Below are positions 8,139 to 15,993 of a stretch of 64,000 nucleotides of DNA, one piece after another (the first letter of the stretch is position 1; each line of letters starts with the position of its first letter). Source of the stretch: CAVVNC01 sp963750015. GTDB taxonomy: Bacteria > Desulfobacterota > Syntrophorhabdia > Syntrophorhabdales > WCHB1-27. The notes beneath the pieces were generated by a model that did no database searches, was not told where the DNA came from, and saw nothing but the letters and a program-made list of their open reading frames with translations. The stretch spans positions 31,346 to 95,345 of the forward strand of contig CAVVPU010000127.1 of NCBI GenBank assembly GCA_963750015.1, given 5' to 3'. Made by a program: the position numbers and the translations under genes.

Positions 8139-9011
8139 ATGACGGCTCAAGAGATGGCAAGAGAATATATGCGGCCGGGCCACATGGCCTGCCCGGGGTG
8201 CGGTGAAGCCACGACCATGCGGCTCGTGCTCAAGGTCCTTGGAGAGAAGACGGTCATGGTCATCCTCCCGTCGTGCGTGGGGGTTATCAGTGCGACCTAT
8301 CCGAACAGCACCTTTTCCGTGCCATGTTTTCATTCTGCTTTCGAGATAGCGGCGCCGACGGCTTCGGGAATATCGAATGCCCTGAAGCTCCAGGGGCGGG
8401 ATGATGTAACGACCCTGGCCTTCGCCGGAGACGGGGGCACCTTCGACATAGGCCTTCAGTCCCTCTCGGGCGCTGCCGATCGGAACGACAACTTCATCTA
8501 CGTATGCCTCGACAACGAGGCGTATATGAACACGGGTATCCAGTCGAGCTCTTCGACCCCGCAGAACGCCTGGACCATGACGACCCCCGGCGGGCGGCGG
8601 GGGAGGAAGAAGAAGCTCATGCAAATCATCGCGGCCCACAGGATCCCTTATGCGGCGACCGCCTCCATGGGCCATCCCCTGGACCTCATGGAAAAAATAG
8701 GTCGGGCAAAAGAGATCAAGGGGACCAAGTTCATCCACACCCTGACCCCGTGCGCCACAGGATGGAGGATGGCCGAGGACCTGTCGGCAAAGGCAGCCCA
8801 GCTCGCGGTGGAGACTAAACTCTTTCCACTTTTCGAGATCATTGACGGCAAGGAATACCGGATCACCCACGAGCCCAAGGGCTTACCTGTAAGTGACTAT
8901 GTGCGGATGCAGGGTCGGTACAAACACTTCACCCCTGAAGATATCGCCCGGCTCCAGAAAGAAGTGGACGAGGATTGGGCCGAGCTCATGGCGTTGACAA
9001 AGCGGTGCTGA
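8139..9011 (+). CDS. 2-oxoacid:acceptor oxidoreductase, beta subunit (thiamine-diphosphate binding)
   Basis: A 290-residue beta subunit. An early CPGCGE motif supplies Fe-S cysteines. The thiamine-diphosphate motif is complete: GDGGTFDIG near residue 99, followed by CLDNEAYMNTG. MTTPGGRRGRKK near 150 matches the KGK/R loop of the VorB/PorB group. The start at 8139 is preferred over an ATG at 8118 because GGAGG sits 8 bases upstream and it avoids overlap with the alpha gene. Alpha and beta form the catalytic core, oxidatively decarboxylating a 2-oxoacid to an acyl-CoA. Confidence 0.9.
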   Translation: MTAQEMAREYMRPGHMACPGCGEATTMRLVLKVLGEKTVMVILPSCVGVISATYPNSTFSVPCFHSAFEIAAPTASGISNALKLQGRDDVTTLAFAGDGGTFDIGLQSLSGAADRNDNFIYVCLDNEAYMNTGIQSSSSTPQNAWTMTTPGGRRGRKKKLMQIIAAHRIPYAATASMGHPLDLMEKIGRAKEIKGTKFIHTLTPCATGWRMAEDLSAKAAQLAVETKLFPLFEIIDGKEYRITHEPKGLPVSDYVRMQGRYKHFTPEDIARLQKEVDEDWAELMALTKRC

Positions 9012-9012
9012 C

Positions 9013-9702
9013 TTGATAGAGAAGCTGATCATCCCCGATGCCATCACCATCCGCAAGAAGGTCCACAATCACATACGGGAGGAGATCCTCAGCGGAAAGA
9101 TCGGCCCCAACGAGCGTCTCATCGAGGCGAGAATCGCCAGAAGCATCGGCACCTCCAGAACACCGGTAAGAGAGGCCCTTCACAGTCTGGAACTGGAGGG
9201 GCTTATCGAGTCGATCCCGAGGGTAGGTTACCGCGTGAGACAGATGAGCGATTCCGAGGCGAAGGAGATATGGGAGATAAGGGTTCTCATAGAAGGTCTC
9301 GCGGCGCGCTGGGCCTGTGAAAACTGCCGGGACAGCCTTGCAGCGGAGCTCAAGAAGAACATAGCTTTGTCCGAGAAAGGGGTTTCTGAGGGCAAGATCG
9401 CCTCCTTCGTCGATCTCGACGGTCAATTCCACGAAATCATCGCCCGGCTGAGCGGGGGAAGGCGCCTCCTCGAGCTTGCCCAGTCTCTGAGGCGTTATGC
9501 CCTTAGGTACCGATTGGAGAGTATCTGTCTGCCCGACACGGCACTCCGTGCCATAGAAGGTCACAAGAACATCCTCGCAGCCGTCGAAAAGAATGACCAG
9601 GAGCTGCTTTCACGGGCAATATCAGAGCACATCGAACAATCCAAGCAGGACACCCTCCGCTATGCTTTTCAGAATGAAGGTGAAAAGAAAAAGAAAGATT
9701 GA
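9013..9702 (+). CDS. GntR-family transcriptional regulator with FCD effector domain
   Basis: A 229-residue regulator. The winged helix-turn-helix occupies about residues 10-75, with the GntR signature LIEARIARSIGTSRTPVREA. The all-helical FCD ligand domain follows, with the metal-site pattern DLDGQFHEIIARLSG near 135. The first codon is taken as TTG 9013, one base after the beta-subunit stop; an ATG at 9040 is an alternative. FCD proteins usually bind the organic acid metabolised by the neighbouring genes, so it probably controls the oxidoreductase operon and perhaps the LarA-family gene. That role is inferred from position. Confidence 0.85.
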   Translation: MIEKLIIPDAITIRKKVHNHIREEILSGKIGPNERLIEARIARSIGTSRTPVREALHSLELEGLIESIPRVGYRVRQMSDSEAKEIWEIRVLIEGLAARWACENCRDSLAAELKKNIALSEKGVSEGKIASFVDLDGQFHEIIARLSGGRRLLELAQSLRRYALRYRLESICLPDTALRAIEGHKNILAAVEKNDQELLSRAISEHIEQSKQDTLRYAFQNEGEKKKKD

Positions 9703-9727
9703 CATACCAAAACATTTCCCTTAACAT
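9699..9727 (+). promoter_or_regulatory. Candidate sigma-70 promoter ahead of the LarA-family gene
   Basis: TTGACA (9699-9704) and TAACAT (9722-9727) are separated by 17 bases. The leader to the GTG start at 9936 would be about 200 nt, so other promoters cannot be excluded. The -35 box lies over the end of the regulator gene. Confidence 0.4.
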
Positions 9728-9935
9728 GACTATCATTTGGGCTCACGCGCGTGTGCGAGGCCGACGCCTGAAACCGTGCAATCCCCGAATTAGCTTGGCA
9801 GATAAGGACGAACGCTTTTCAATCGATGGGGAGTTATGTTGAGGGGGAAGATTCAACCACTTACACGTTCCGGATAGTTTTTCGGAAAATCCTGCCGGAC
9901 ATCGACTCCATCGCCATGCCAAGGAGAGAATCATA

Positions 9936-11222
9936 GTGGAGCGCTACCTCAACTACGAGGGAGGGAAAATGTTCTTCTCTCTCCCTTCTCAATGGCACGT
10001 GATTTCGGATGAGGACCGACCTCCCGCTCCGATTCTGAAGGACGTCCAGGCAGAGGTCAAGCGTGCCCTCGACAACCCGATTGGATCGCCATCCATCGAA
10101 GAGATTGCAAGACAGGGTATGGATACAGTCCTCGTCTTCGACGACCCGGAGAGGCCCACTCCGGTTTATCACGCACTTCCCGAAATAATGAACAGGCTCA
10201 ACAAAGCGGGTGTCCAAGACGGGCATATGAACGCCATCTGCGCAACGGGCACCCATCGGACCCCGACGGAAGAACAGTTGAGGGCCAAGGTCGGTGATGA
10301 AGTGTTCTCCCGCCTCAAGGGCCGCGTCTTCTCCCATGACGCCAAGTCTTCGGAGAATATTACCATAGGCAGGACCCACAGGGGAGGCATCGTCGAACTC
10401 AACAAAACGGTTGCCATGGCAGACCTGATCATAGGGATAGGTGAATGTATGGCCCATCCTGCAGCCGGGTTCGGTGGGGGCTACAAGATCATCATGCCCG
10501 GGGTAGCGTCCTACCGCTCGGTTGCCGAGCACCACTTCGCTTTCATGCGGCACAAGAACACCAGGGTAAGCATGACCGATGGGAACCCCTTCTGGGAAGA
10601 AATCACGGATGCAGGGCGCCTTTCGAGACTGGCTTTTAAATTCGACTTCGTGATGAATGAAAAGAAGGAGGTAATCAGGGCCTTCGCAGGTCACCCCGAG
10701 GCCGAGCAGCGGGAGGCAGCGCGCCTCGTCGAATCGCTTTTCCTCGTGGAGCTACCCGGCTACGCAGACATCACCATTACCTCCGCTTCACCCATGGAAA
10801 TAGGCGTGCAGGCAACGAAGTCCCTGGCCATGGCCGGCCTTTGCACCCGTAAAGGCGGCACCATAGTCTGGGTCGCCTCTCAGAAGCAGGCAGGGCCGAT
10901 CCTTCCTCTGATAAAAGAGATGGGAAAGTCTGCATCGGCAAACGAGGTCCACCGTGGTTTCGTGAAAGGCATTATTCCAGAGCACCTCGGGGCTTTCGGC
11001 ATTTCTTACGTCATGCAGATCGTCAGTTTCAAGCAACAGGCGGAGAAATTCAATATCATTCACGTCACCGAAGGTTTGACGCCGGGGCAGGTGAGGATGA
11101 TGGGGATGACTCACTCGAATGATTTGCAGGCTACCATAGAGAGGCTTGCGAAAGAAATCCCCGCCTGCAAAGTCGCCGTTTTCCCCTCCGGCGGAAATAT
11201 TATCCCGAAGGTGCGTTCATGA
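9936..11222 (+). CDS. LarA-family protein (nickel-pincer racemase/epimerase superfamily, DUF2088)
   Basis: A 428-residue protein of the lactate racemase LarA superfamily, whose members isomerise 2-hydroxyacids with a nickel-pincer nucleotide. Visible signatures are DDPERPTPVYHALP (compare DxTRPxP), CATGTHRTPT, the histidine of VFSHDAKS, and GGGYKIIMPGVAS, whose lysine corresponds to the residue that binds the pincer cofactor in LarA. GTG 9936 is preceded by AAGGAGAG. The cofactor-building genes larB, larC and larE are not in this window. Placement after a 2-oxoacid oxidoreductase and an FCD regulator suggests racemisation of the matching 2-hydroxyacid; the substrate is unknown. Confidence 0.82.
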   Translation: MERYLNYEGGKMFFSLPSQWHVISDEDRPPAPILKDVQAEVKRALDNPIGSPSIEEIARQGMDTVLVFDDPERPTPVYHALPEIMNRLNKAGVQDGHMNAICATGTHRTPTEEQLRAKVGDEVFSRLKGRVFSHDAKSSENITIGRTHRGGIVELNKTVAMADLIIGIGECMAHPAAGFGGGYKIIMPGVASYRSVAEHHFAFMRHKNTRVSMTDGNPFWEEITDAGRLSRLAFKFDFVMNEKKEVIRAFAGHPEAEQREAARLVESLFLVELPGYADITITSASPMEIGVQATKSLAMAGLCTRKGGTIVWVASQKQAGPILPLIKEMGKSASANEVHRGFVKGIIPEHLGAFGISYVMQIVSFKQQAEKFNIIHVTEGLTPGQVRMMGMTHSNDLQATIERLAKEIPACKVAVFPSGGNIIPKVRS

Positions 11223-11671
11223 CTCGGCCTTCGACATATTTGTCGGACAGTTCAACAAGGCAGCACCCGTTTTTGTCGACTTATGCCGCCTTCGATACTC
11301 GCTGGCGGGCGTCAGGCATCATCGTGCGGCGGAACAGGTGGCATGGTTGTTGCTTGATTAAGAATTGTTTGCACGGGAGACTCGACCGACGATTTCATGC
11401 TTCTGTTGGTCTGCTGCACTCATTGGTTGAAACGGGACTCCGTCCTTCAGAATCGGCAACGGTCGGCCTCGTGAACCTTTTCTCGCCCGACTGCCACGCG
11501 ACGCTCACGTAGGGGGGCACCGCCGGCGAGAGTTGTCGCTTCTTTCGAATAAGGGCGGAACAGACCGTAAAGAAGGAAGGGGAGATACTCGGGGGGAAGT
11601 TCGTTCCGCCTGATTTATCAGGCCCGGAACACGAGGGTAAAATACACATCCAAGAATCGGAGGAGAGAGAT
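11223..11671. other. Intergenic stretch before the first RND efflux operon
   Basis: About 450 bp without a convincing gene on either strand; short open frames here have no recognisable features. A GGAGGAGAG ribosome-binding site for the adaptor gene lies at its right end (about 11658-11666). No clear promoter or repeat was seen. Confidence 0.4.
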
Positions 11672-12877
11672 TTGAGGGAACAAAGAGGGCTGGTAAAACG
11701 TTGGTGGTGGCTTGCGCTCGTGGTTGTCTGCCTCATTGTCGGCGCCGCTTTCTATGCGAAGGGCAAAGGGGGCCAGGCGGCGACAGTCGAACAAATACAG
11801 GCTACAGCGCGGCCTGTGCCGGTGGCTGCCGCCCCGGTCCGAAAAGGGGACATGAACGTTTACATCAATGGGCTAGGGTCGGTGGTCCCCCTGAATACGG
11901 TCACGGTGAGAAGCCGTGTGGACGGCCAGCTTATGGAGGTGCTTTTCAAGGAAGGGCAGACCGTGACAAAAGGGCAGCTCCTCGCGACCATCGACCCCAG
12001 GCCTTTCGAAGTACAGCTCTCGCAGGCCCAAGGGCAGATGGCGCACGACGATGCCCTACTGAAGAACGCCCGGATCGACCTCGATCGCTACAAGGTCCTC
12101 TGGCAGCAGGATTCGATCCCGAAGCAACAGCTCGACACCCAGGAGGCCTTGGTACTTCAGTTTGAAGGCCAAATCAAAACGGATCAGGCTCAGATCGACA
12201 GCGCCAAGCTGCAGCTCATTTACAGCCGTATCACCTCTCCTATTACCGGAAAGATCGGCCTTCGTCTCGTGGATCCAGGGAACATCATCCATGCCGCGGA
12301 TGCGAACGGTTTTGTCGTCATCACGCAGCTTGAGCCCATTACGGTCGTCTTCCCCATCCCCGAGGACAATCTTCCACCCGTAATCCAGGCACTCAAGGAG
12401 GGGAGGCATCTGTCGGTGGAAGCTTACAACCGCGAGCAAACACAAAAGCTCGCAACGGGCGTGCTCCTCACGACCGACAACCAGATCGACCCGACCACGG
12501 GGACAATAAAACTCAAGGCGAATTTTGACAATAAAGGTAATCAGCTTTTTCCAAATCAGTTCGTCAATGCCGCCCTCTTGATCGACGTGAAAAGGAACGC
12601 CCTCATCATGCCTGCCGCCGCCTTGCAGCGGGGGGCTCAAGGCAATTACGTCTACGTGATAAAGCCTGACCATACTGCCACCGTCCGCCCGGTTGTCATC
12701 GGAGACATTCAGGGTGGGGTGGCCTCCGTCACGTCAGGCCTATCTGAAGGAGACCTTGTCGTCGTGGATGGAGCCGAGCGCCTCAGAGAAGGGGCCAAGG
12801 TAGAAATGAGGGGACAGACAGGCGGTCAGCGGAGCCAAGGCGGGCAAAATACCACCACCTCGAAACGGAGTAAGTAA
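11672..12877 (+). CDS. mdtA: RND efflux periplasmic adaptor subunit (MdtA-like)
   Basis: A membrane-fusion protein of 401 residues that bridges an inner-membrane RND pump and an outer-membrane channel. A single N-terminal membrane segment (about residues 10-25) anchors it. It then shows the split biotinyl-lipoyl domain (RSRVDGQLMEVLFKEGQ), a coiled-coil hairpin (about 110-170), the beta-barrel and the C-terminal membrane-proximal domain, ending in a polar Gln/Gly/Ser-rich tail. The start is TTG 11672 behind GGAGGAGAG. Its stop overlaps the start of the first RND gene. The order adaptor, two RND proteins, outer-membrane factor is that of mdtABC-type systems, which use two different RND subunits in one trimer. 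Confidence 0.88.
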   Translation: MREQRGLVKRWWWLALVVVCLIVGAAFYAKGKGGQAATVEQIQATARPVPVAAAPVRKGDMNVYINGLGSVVPLNTVTVRSRVDGQLMEVLFKEGQTVTKGQLLATIDPRPFEVQLSQAQGQMAHDDALLKNARIDLDRYKVLWQQDSIPKQQLDTQEALVLQFEGQIKTDQAQIDSAKLQLIYSRITSPITGKIGLRLVDPGNIIHAADANGFVVITQLEPITVVFPIPEDNLPPVIQALKEGRHLSVEAYNREQTQKLATGVLLTTDNQIDPTTGTIKLKANFDNKGNQLFPNQFVNAALLIDVKRNALIMPAAALQRGAQGNYVYVIKPDHTATVRPVVIGDIQGGVASVTSGLSEGDLVVVDGAERLREGAKVEMRGQTGGQRSQGGQNTTTSKRSK

Positions 12878-15800
12878 TGAACCTGTCCCGCCCCTTTATT
12901 CTGCGGCCGGTCGCGACTACCCTGCTCATGGCCGCCATTCTCCTCGCAGGCTTCGTCGCCTATCGTCAGTTGCCTGTTTCGGCCCTGCCCGAAGTCGATT
13001 ATCCGACCATCCAGGTAAGGACCTTTTATCCCGGCGCCAGCCCCGACGTCATGGCGTCATCCGTCACGGCGCCCCTCGAGCGCCAGTTCGGCCTGATGCC
13101 CGGGCTGAGCCTCATGACGTCGACGAGCTCCAGCGGAAGTTCTGTCATCACCCTACAGTTCAGCCTTGATCTGGGCCTTGACGTGGCAGAGCAGCAGGTT
13201 CAGGCATCAATCAACGGGGCCTACAACTTCCTTCCCTCCGATCTACCCACTCCGCCGGTCTACAGTAAGGTGAACCCTGCCGATACACCGATCCTGACTC
13301 TGGCTCTGACCTCGAAGACCCTCCCTCTGCCGCAGATAGAGGATTTGGCAGACACGAGGTTTGCCCAGAGAATCTCCCAGTTACCGGGAGTAGGGTTGGT
13401 GAGTATCAGCGGCGGCCAGCGACCGGCCGTGCGGGTCAACGTCAACCCCAAGGCGCTGGCAGCCTACGGTTTAACCCTCGAAGACGTGAGGGCCGCCCTC
13501 GGGGCGGCAAACGTCAATCAGGCGAAGGGCACCTTCGACGGTCCGCGCCAGGCCTACATCATAGGGGCCGACGATCAGCTTTTTTCAAGCGGCCAGTATA
13601 AGCCCATCATCATCGCATACAGAAATGGAGCCCCTGTAACACTCTCCGACATCGCGGATACGATCGACGACGCGGAAAACGTGCAGCAGGCAGCGTGGAT
13701 GAACAACACGCCCGCCGTGATCCTCAATATTCAGAGGCAGCCGGGGGCCAACGTCATTCAGGTAGTGGACAGGATTAAGACCCTCCTGCCCCGGCTTCGA
13801 AGCTCGCTCCCCCCATCGGTGCAGGTATCCACCCTGACCGACCGGACCACCACGATCCGCGCATCCGTCAGGGACGTGGAATTCGAGTTGATGCTCGCGG
13901 TCGCCCTGGTGGTGCTCGTCATCTTCCTGTTCTTGAGAAACCTGTCGGCCACGGTCATTCCGAGCATCGCCGTTCCCCTCTCCCTCGTGGGCACCTTTGG
14001 CGCCATGTACCTTCTCGGCTTCAGCCTCAACAACCTTTCCCTGATGGCCCTCACCATTTCCACGGGCTTTGTCGTCGATGACGCCATTGTCATGATCGAG
14101 AATATAGCGCGGTACATAGAAGCAGGTGAGAAGCCGCTCCAGGCTGCCCTCAAGGGCTCCAAACAGATCGGTTTCACCATCCTATCTCTCACCGTTTCCC
14201 TCATTGCCGTGCTCATCCCCCTTTTGTTCATGGGCGATATCGTAGGAAGGCTCTTCCGGGAATTCGCTATTACCCTCGGAGTGACTATCCTCTTTTCTGC
14301 CGCGGTATCACTCACCCTGACTCCCATGATGTGTGCGAGAATCCTGAAACATACTCCCGAGGAACAGCAAGGAGGCCTTTTCAAGGCGTCCCAAAGGGTC
14401 TTTGACCGGATTATTGAATTTTATGGCAAAACGCTCAGATGGGTCCTCGCGCGTCAGACGGCAACCATGGTGGTTGCTGCAGGAACCCTGGTCCTCACAG
14501 TGGTCCTCTACGTGATGGTGCCGAAGGGTTTCTTTCCGATAGAAGACACAGGCGTCATCCAGGGCATCACCGAGGCCTCCCAATCGATCTCCTTTTCGTC
14601 AATGGCGCAGCACCAGCAGGCACTTTCGGAAGTCATTCTTCGCGACCCTGCTGTCGAGAACCTTTCCTCCTTTATTGGTATTGACGGTACCAATTCTACC
14701 CTCAACAGCGGCCGCATCCTCATCAACCTGAAACCCCTTGCCGAAAGGAAGGAAAGCGCGAGCGACGTCATCGCCCGGCTTCAACCCGAGGTGGCCAAGG
14801 TGGAAGGCATCGCCCTTTTCATGCAGCCCGTTCAGGACCTCACGGTCGATGCTCGCGTCAGCAGGACCCAGTTTCAGTACACCATGGAAGACCCTGACGC
14901 AAAGGAGCTTTACGCCTGGGCGCCCAGACTAGTGAACGCCCTGAACCAGCGGCCCGAGCTTCGGGACGTGAGCAGCGATCAACAGGATAAAGGGCTTCAC
15001 CTCAGTGTCGCCATAGACCGGGGCACGGCGTCGCGCTTCGGCATCCTTACGTCGAATATCGACGATGCCCTTTATGATGCTTACGGACAGCGGATGGTAT
15101 CGACCATTTTTACGCAATTGAACCAGTATCGCGTCATCTTGGGCGTCAAACCCGAGTACACGCAAGACCCGGCGCAGCTGGGGTCGATCTATCTTCGCGG
15201 CTCCAGCGGCGGCCAGGTACCGCTCTCCGCCATAACTCAGGTGTCCGAGACAACGGGCCCCATCCTTGTAGCCCGCCAGGGGCAGTTTCCATCCGTCACG
15301 GTCTCCTTTAACTACCAACAAGGCGTTTCTCTCGGGAAGGCGGTGGAGGCGGTCGATGACGCAGCCCGGAAGCTCCAGATGCCCGCGAGCATCAGCGGGA
15401 GCTTCCAGGGGACAGCCCAGGCCTTCAGGACATCCCTGTCGAGTGAGCCGCTCCTTATACTCGCGGCCCTCATAACGGTCTATATCGTGCTCGGTATTCT
15501 TTACGAAAGCTACATCCATCCGATCACGATCCTCTCCACCCTGCCCTCGGCAGGAGTGGGCGCCATTCTCGCTCTCCTTATGTTTCGAACTGAATTCACC
15601 ATAATCGCCCTTATCGGCATCATCCTGCTCATAGGCATAGTCAAGAAAAATGGCATCATGATGGTCGATTTCGCTCTCGAGGCGGAGCGTAAAGAAGGCA
15701 AGCCGGCCGTTGAGGCGATCTACCAGGCGTCGCTCTTGAGGTTTCGCCCCATCATGATGACGACCATGGCGGCTCTTCTCGGCGCGTTGCCCCTTGCGCT

Positions 15801-15993
15801 GGGCAGGGGCGTCGGATCGGAGCTGCGCCACCCCCTCGGTATCTCTATCGTCGGCGGCCTCATCATCAGCCAGCTCCTCACCCTTTATACGACTCCGGTG
15901 ATCTATCTCGGATTCGACAGGCTCGCTAAACGGGTGAGACGAAACAAAACGAATAAGGCTGTGACCGACGGACCCGAGCCGATTTCGCCATGA
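12877..15993 (+). CDS. mdtB: RND multidrug efflux pump subunit, MdtB-like
   Basis: A 1038-residue resistance-nodulation-division transporter, full length for the family, with the two-fold repeat of membrane and periplasmic domains. Proton-relay residues are present: the Asp pair in GFVVDDAIVMIEN (fourth membrane helix) and the Lys in GIVKKNGIMMVDFA (tenth helix). It starts at ATG overlapping the adaptor stop and ends overlapping the start of the second RND gene. In E. coli MdtB and MdtC assemble as B2C heterotrimers, and the same architecture is expected here. Exported compounds cannot be predicted beyond hydrophobic or amphiphilic toxins such as bile-like acids and aromatics. Confidence 0.9.
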   Translation: MNLSRPFILRPVATTLLMAAILLAGFVAYRQLPVSALPEVDYPTIQVRTFYPGASPDVMASSVTAPLERQFGLMPGLSLMTSTSSSGSSVITLQFSLDLGLDVAEQQVQASINGAYNFLPSDLPTPPVYSKVNPADTPILTLALTSKTLPLPQIEDLADTRFAQRISQLPGVGLVSISGGQRPAVRVNVNPKALAAYGLTLEDVRAALGAANVNQAKGTFDGPRQAYIIGADDQLFSSGQYKPIIIAYRNGAPVTLSDIADTIDDAENVQQAAWMNNTPAVILNIQRQPGANVIQVVDRIKTLLPRLRSSLPPSVQVSTLTDRTTTIRASVRDVEFELMLAVALVVLVIFLFLRNLSATVIPSIAVPLSLVGTFGAMYLLGFSLNNLSLMALTISTGFVVDDAIVMIENIARYIEAGEKPLQAALKGSKQIGFTILSLTVSLIAVLIPLLFMGDIVGRLFREFAITLGVTILFSAAVSLTLTPMMCARILKHTPEEQQGGLFKASQRVFDRIIEFYGKTLRWVLARQTATMVVAAGTLVLTVVLYVMVPKGFFPIEDTGVIQGITEASQSISFSSMAQHQQALSEVILRDPAVENLSSFIGIDGTNSTLNSGRILINLKPLAERKESASDVIARLQPEVAKVEGIALFMQPVQDLTVDARVSRTQFQYTMEDPDAKELYAWAPRLVNALNQRPELRDVSSDQQDKGLHLSVAIDRGTASRFGILTSNIDDALYDAYGQRMVSTIFTQLNQYRVILGVKPEYTQDPAQLGSIYLRGSSGGQVPLSAITQVSETTGPILVARQGQFPSVTVSFNYQQGVSLGKAVEAVDDAARKLQMPASISGSFQGTAQAFRTSLSSEPLLILAALITVYIVLGILYESYIHPITILSTLPSAGVGAILALLMFRTEFTIIALIGIILLIGIVKKNGIMMVDFALEAERKEGKPAVEAIYQASLLRFRPIMMTTMAALLGALPLALGRGVGSELRHPLGISIVGGLIISQLLTLYTTPVIYLGFDRLAKRVRRNKTNKAVTDGPEPISP

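Noticed and set aside
11219..11512. 97-codon open frame after the LarA-family gene
   Set aside because: No ribosome-binding site, no recognisable domain, and overlapping open frames on the other strand; treated as non-coding.
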